In this document: positions 5,887 through 8,485 of the stretch, one piece after another
Layout: each line of letters starts with the position of its first letter
Position numbering within the stretch: the stretch's first letter is position 1
Source: Bradymonadales bacterium
GTDB lineage: Bacteria; Myxococcota; Bradymonadia; REDH01
Assembly: GCA_947483645.1 (NCBI GenBank)
Contig: CANKLS010000052.1
Location: 1-8,485 of the forward strand
Direction: 5' to 3'
DNA: 8,485 nt
The notes under the pieces: generated by a model
The model's database searches: none
What the model was told of the DNA's origin: nothing
The model's input: only the letters and a program-made list of their open reading frames with translations
Made by a program: the position numbers and the translations under genes

Positions 5887-7047
5887 ATGCGCCATTCGTT
5901 TCGCCGCTCCCTGATTCTGGTCCTGGGCGCCCTGTTGCTGCCGGTCGCGGCCTCTGCACAGGTGCTGACCTTCGCCACCCGATTCACCGGTGAGGTTCCG
6001 GCGGCTGATGAAAAGCTCTTCCGCGAGGCGCTTGCCTCCGAGGCCGCGGCGCTCTGGAAGGGGAACGCCAAGAACGAGGCGGCGACCTCCGCCCTGCTGG
6101 GTTCAGGCGCGAACTGTGCCGAGGCCAGCTGTGCTGCTGCTGCCGGTGCCGCCATCCCCGCCTCCGCTGCCATCGCGGCCCGCATCAACGACGAGGCGGA
6201 GATCTTCGACTTCACCATCACCATCTTCTCGGCGGTCGACGGCAAGGTCCTCGTCACGGAGAACGGCGAGTGCACCTTCTGCAGCATGCAGGAGGCCTCC
6301 ATGGCCTTCCGCGCCACTGCGAAGTCGGCGCTCGGCAAGGTGGGCACGCTGCCGACCGCGACCGTCGGAAAGCTCGTTGCACCGGCACCTGTGGTCGCCG
6401 TCGTGACGCCGCCCCCCGCGCCAAAGCCTGCCGCACCCGTGGTTGCAGCTCCCGCGCCAAAGCCTGCCGCACCCGTGGTTGCAGCCCCCGCGCCCAAGCC
6501 TGCTCCGCCCGTCGTGGCAGCCCCCGCGCCTGCGCCTGCGCCCGCAGTGCTCGAGCGGCTCGATGCCTGGATGAAGGGCGACAAGAAGGTCACCATCGCC
6601 GCGACCCCGGCTGCCGCCTCGGTGCAGATCAACGGCCAGATAATCGGTACCGGAACGGCCGCCATTCAGGCGGCGCCGCAGAAGCTCGAGGTCACCGTCG
6701 CCGCGCCCGGCTACACCAGCTACACGGAGCGGCTTGAGCTCCTCTCTGCCGCGCCCGGCCTCGACCTCCGCATCGCGCTCGCCTCCGAGTCGGCGGGCGG
6801 CGTCGATCTCCAGACCCGTCAGTTCCGCCGTTCGGCCGGTTGGGTCTCCACCAGCCTCGGAGTCATCGGCGCCATCACCGGCGCCGTGCTGCTCTCCCGC
6901 GACGGAGAGCCCAACTGCGCCGGCGCCTCCTCGCAGTGTGCAGAGATCTACGACCTCGGCGGCGCTGGCGGCATGCTCACCGCCCTCGGTGGCATCGCCT
7001 TCGGCACCGGCGTGACGCTCCTCTTCACGACCCCGTCCGAGCCCTAG
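5887..7047 (+). CDS. Secreted PEGA-domain protein with Pro-Ala repeat linker and C-terminal membrane helices
   Basis: This is a 386-residue envelope protein. Residues 1-24 are a signal peptide (R2, R6, R7, hydrophobic 9-21, ASA cleavage before Q25). Residues 25-150 form a folded domain with two cysteine pairs, C77/C82 and C129/C132 (ECTFC), a layout I associate with other deltaproteobacterial PEGA proteins; its role is unknown. Residues 165-220 are a Pro/Ala-rich linker built from three 12-residue repeats. Residues 235-285 fit a PEGA domain (TIAATPAAASVQINGQ, then LEVTVAAPGYTSYTERLEL), a small beta fold often near S-layers or in bacterial surface proteins. Two hydrophobic stretches at about 318-335 and 358-380 could be membrane helices with a loop containing two more cysteines (NCAGASSQC), placing the protein in the inner membrane facing the periplasm. 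ATG 5887 has a good Shine-Dalgarno sequence. It ends in a TAG overlapping the stop of the convergent HEAT gene. The function is not known. Confidence 0.9.
   Translation: MRHSFRRSLILVLGALLLPVAASAQVLTFATRFTGEVPAADEKLFREALASEAAALWKGNAKNEAATSALLGSGANCAEASCAAAAGAAIPASAAIAARINDEAEIFDFTITIFSAVDGKVLVTENGECTFCSMQEASMAFRATAKSALGKVGTLPTATVGKLVAPAPVVAVVTPPPAPKPAAPVVAAPAPKPAAPVVAAPAPKPAPPVVAAPAPAPAPAVLERLDAWMKGDKKVTIAATPAAASVQINGQIIGTGTAAIQAAPQKLEVTVAAPGYTSYTERLELLSAAPGLDLRIALASESAGGVDLQTRQFRRSAGWVSTSLGVIGAITGAVLLSRDGEPNCAGASSQCAEIYDLGGAGGMLTALGGIAFGTGVTLLFTTPSEP
6415..6522 (+). repeat. Three tandem 36-bp repeats coding for PAPKPAAPVVAA
   Basis: The units are 6415-6450, 6451-6486 and 6487-6522. The first two differ only at the last base, and the third differs at several positions (Pro for Ala at residue 7 of the unit). 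A degenerate partial unit follows to about 6546 (PAPAPAPAV). They encode residues 177-212 of the PEGA protein, an extended Pro/Ala linker with one Lys per unit. Near identity of units 1 and 2 points to recent duplication and possible length variation between strains. Confidence 0.9.
7044..7047. other. Shared CTAG: overlapping stop codons of convergent genes
   Basis: The plus-strand TAG (7045-7047) and the minus-strand TAG (7046-7044) occupy one CTAG tetramer, so the two genes overlap by four bases. There is no spacer for a conventional bidirectional terminator, so each transcript must end inside the other gene's coding region. Confidence 0.9.
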
Positions 7048-8483
7048 TTCACGGCTGGCGGCCGGTAGGCGGCGCCGAGCTTCCAGATGTGGAGCTGGGC
7101 ACCGAGACGGACGAAGTAGAGGTCGTCGTGCGCGAAACGGGCCGCAGCCTCTTGGCTGCCGCCACCCTGCTCGAGCGTGCTGTCGAGCAGCGCGTAGGTG
7201 AGCGTAGGCTTGCCGCTGGCGAGCAACTTTGCCTGCACCGACTTGCGGCTCGGATCGTGAAGTAGCAGCCGGGCAGCCACCTCGGAGATCTCGGCGTTTT
7301 CGGAGTCGATGAAGGCGGCGAGCCGCGGCCCCATCGCCTGCACGAGCACAAGGACGGTGTCGGGTTCCGCAGCCACGAGGATGCTGCGGAGGAGCCGCTC
7401 CGGGTGGGCCGTCACAGCGAGCGCGTCGACGAGGCTCCGGGCAGAGACAGCGCTATCGAGCGTCTGCATCTGGCGGATGGCGGCCTGCACCAGCGTGACT
7501 TCGGGGTCATCGAGAAAGACGATCCAGTCGGAGAGGGGGGCCTGAGCTGCGATCATGGCGTCGAACGAGGCACGCCGAACCTCGAGGCTCTCGTTCTTGC
7601 GGAAGAGGGGCCGCTGCGCGGCAACCTCTTCGCTGCGCAGCCCTGCCGCGGCGCGGATCGTCCGGGCCGCCTCGGCCGGTCCGACGGCGAGCGTCAACTT
7701 GCGGATGCGCTCTGCGACCGTCTCATCGCCCATCGCCGCGAGGGCGCGGAGGGCGTCGCCCTGTTCGGCCTCTGTGCCGAAGAGCGCATAGGAGCGAAGC
7801 AGCGGCCAGATGCTCCCAGAGGGCGCATAGACAGCGAGGCGGAGGCCCTGCGTGTGGCGCGCGGCCTCTTCGCTACGGAGCAGGGCAATGAGGGCGCGCG
7901 CGGCAGCCTCGGGGAAGCGCTCGCCCAGCAGCTGCATCGCAGCATCCGCCAGCGTTGGATCGGGGTCGGAGATGAGCTTGAGCAGCGTGCGCTCCTCCAC
8001 CTTCACCCTGTAAAGACGGGCCTGGCTGAGTGCTGCGAGGCGGAGTTCGGTTGCGATGTCGCCCAGCGCACGAGCCACCGTCTCTTCACGAAAGGGCTCG
8101 CGGGTCGAGGTCATGGCGATGACGAGCGTCTGCCTACGCAGCCCTTCTGGGGCCGCGACGAGGTGGGCAAGCGCCGATGCTTCGGCCTCCGTTCTGCCCA
8201 TGCGGAGCAGCGCCTCGGTGGCTGCGGCCTGGGGGCCCGGGTCGGGGTCTTCGAGGCCAGCGAGGAGGCGGTCGGCGAGGGCAGGATCTCCGAGCTTCCC
8301 GACCAGCCGCAGTGTCTCTGCGCGGACGGCCGGCTCCTCGCTCGCGAGACCGAGATCGATGGTGGCGAGCACCTCTGTGCGCCGCGCCGCGAGCTCTTTG
8401 TCGGCCTTGTTGCAGCCGCCTGACATGAGCAGCGCAGCGAGGCCCAGACCTGCGGCAAACCGCTGTCGCTTCGCTGCAACCAC
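7044..8483 (-). CDS. HEAT-repeat lipoprotein or periplasmic protein, function unknown (5' end at window edge)
   Basis: This is a 479-residue protein if it begins at the GTG at 8483, only two bases inside the window; a start further upstream cannot be excluded. The N terminus is a signal peptide (K5-R8, hydrophobic 10-20) ending in SGGC with C24 as likely lipidation site. The -3 residue is Ser rather than the usual Leu, so the lipobox is imperfect. The rest is almost wholly helical: HEAT-type repeats of about 30-45 residues, for example 52-65 (AVRAETLRLVGKLG) followed by 67-96 (PALADRLLAGLEDPD through EALLRMG), and later units around DPDPTLADAAMQLLGERFP and LDDPEVTLVQAAIRQM. Such solenoids bind other proteins and have no enzymatic residues. 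The gene ends with TAG at 7044-7046, inside the last codons of the convergent PEGA gene. The partner and role are unknown. Confidence 0.85.
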   Translation of the reverse strand: MVAAKRQRFAAGLGLAALLMSGGCNKADKELAARRTEVLATIDLGLASEEPAVRAETLRLVGKLGDPALADRLLAGLEDPDPGPQAAATEALLRMGRTEAEASALAHLVAAPEGLRRQTLVIAMTSTREPFREETVARALGDIATELRLAALSQARLYRVKVEERTLLKLISDPDPTLADAAMQLLGERFPEAAARALIALLRSEEAARHTQGLRLAVYAPSGSIWPLLRSYALFGTEAEQGDALRALAAMGDETVAERIRKLTLAVGPAEAARTIRAAAGLRSEEVAAQRPLFRKNESLEVRRASFDAMIAAQAPLSDWIVFLDDPEVTLVQAAIRQMQTLDSAVSARSLVDALAVTAHPERLLRSILVAAEPDTVLVLVQAMGPRLAAFIDSENAEISEVAARLLLHDPSRKSVQAKLLASGKPTLTYALLDSTLEQGGGSQEAAARFAHDDLYFVRLGAQLHIWKLGAAYRPPAVN

Positions 8484-8485
8484 GG

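Noticed and set aside
5676..6665. Upstream extension of the lipoprotein frame to 1242 residues
   Set aside because: The added part is the antisense shadow of the PEGA gene (Gly/Ala repeats mirror its Pro/Ala linker). The signal peptide and lipobox directly after the ATG at 5675 fix the real start.
7404..8423. A 339-codon plus-strand frame opposite the HEAT gene
   Set aside because: Antisense shadow; Arg/Gly/Ala-rich with no recognisable domain, while the minus-strand frame shows a signal peptide and regular helical repeats.
1..8485. Mobile element, phage, CRISPR, toxin-antitoxin or defence island
   Set aside because: No transposase, integrase, nuclease, direct-repeat array or terminal inverted repeats were seen; base composition and coding density look uniform.

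Overview
The window is GC-rich throughout and densely coded, with seven genes and no intergenic gap longer than about 210 bp. Short extra-cytoplasmic genes of unknown function, PEGA-domain and HEAT-repeat proteins, large Ig-like lipoproteins and a cytoplasmic family I recall from Geobacter- and Myxococcus-like genomes together suggest a Gram-negative bacterium of the former Deltaproteobacteria (Myxococcota, Bradymonadota or a relative). This taxonomic call is inference, because there is no rRNA or marker gene here beyond murI. No tRNA, rRNA, CRISPR array, transposase, integrase, phage gene or attachment site is visible. The region reads as ordinary chromosome devoted to the cell envelope.

Layout from right to left. 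A HEAT-repeat lipoprotein gene (8483 to 7044, minus) meets a plus-strand gene for a secreted PEGA-domain protein (5887-7047) tail to tail, and their stop codons overlap in a shared CTAG. The PEGA gene is divergent from a long minus-strand block, and a 211-bp region (5676-5886) holds candidate promoters for both directions. The block begins with a 912-residue Ig-like lipoprotein (5675 to 2937), followed 6 bp later by murI, glutamate racemase (2930 to 2112). After a 76-bp gap with its own candidate promoter and a dyad come three genes joined by two ATGA stop/start overlaps. They encode a cytoplasmic protein of unknown function (2035 to 1322), an EnvC-like degenerate LytM/M23 protein (1325 to 588), and the N-terminal third or so of an S41/CtpA-type processing peptidase with a PDZ domain (591 to 1, running off the left edge).

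How the genes may work together: MurI supplies D-glutamate for peptidoglycan. EnvC-like proteins with a dead LytM domain are known in Enterobacteria to activate periplasmic amidases that split septal peptidoglycan. Ctp peptidases cleave periplasmic proteins, including peptidoglycan hydrolases and their regulators. The tight coupling of the unknown protein to these last two suggests a joint role in cell-wall remodelling or division. The PEGA, HEAT and Ig-like proteins are likely periplasmic or surface proteins with no assigned role. The most interesting leads are the translationally coupled unknown-EnvC-Ctp triplet with its dyad-overlapped promoter, and the large cysteine-rich, Asp/Asn-loop-bearing lipoprotein placed directly in front of murI. 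I see no defence system or other obviously new molecular machine.
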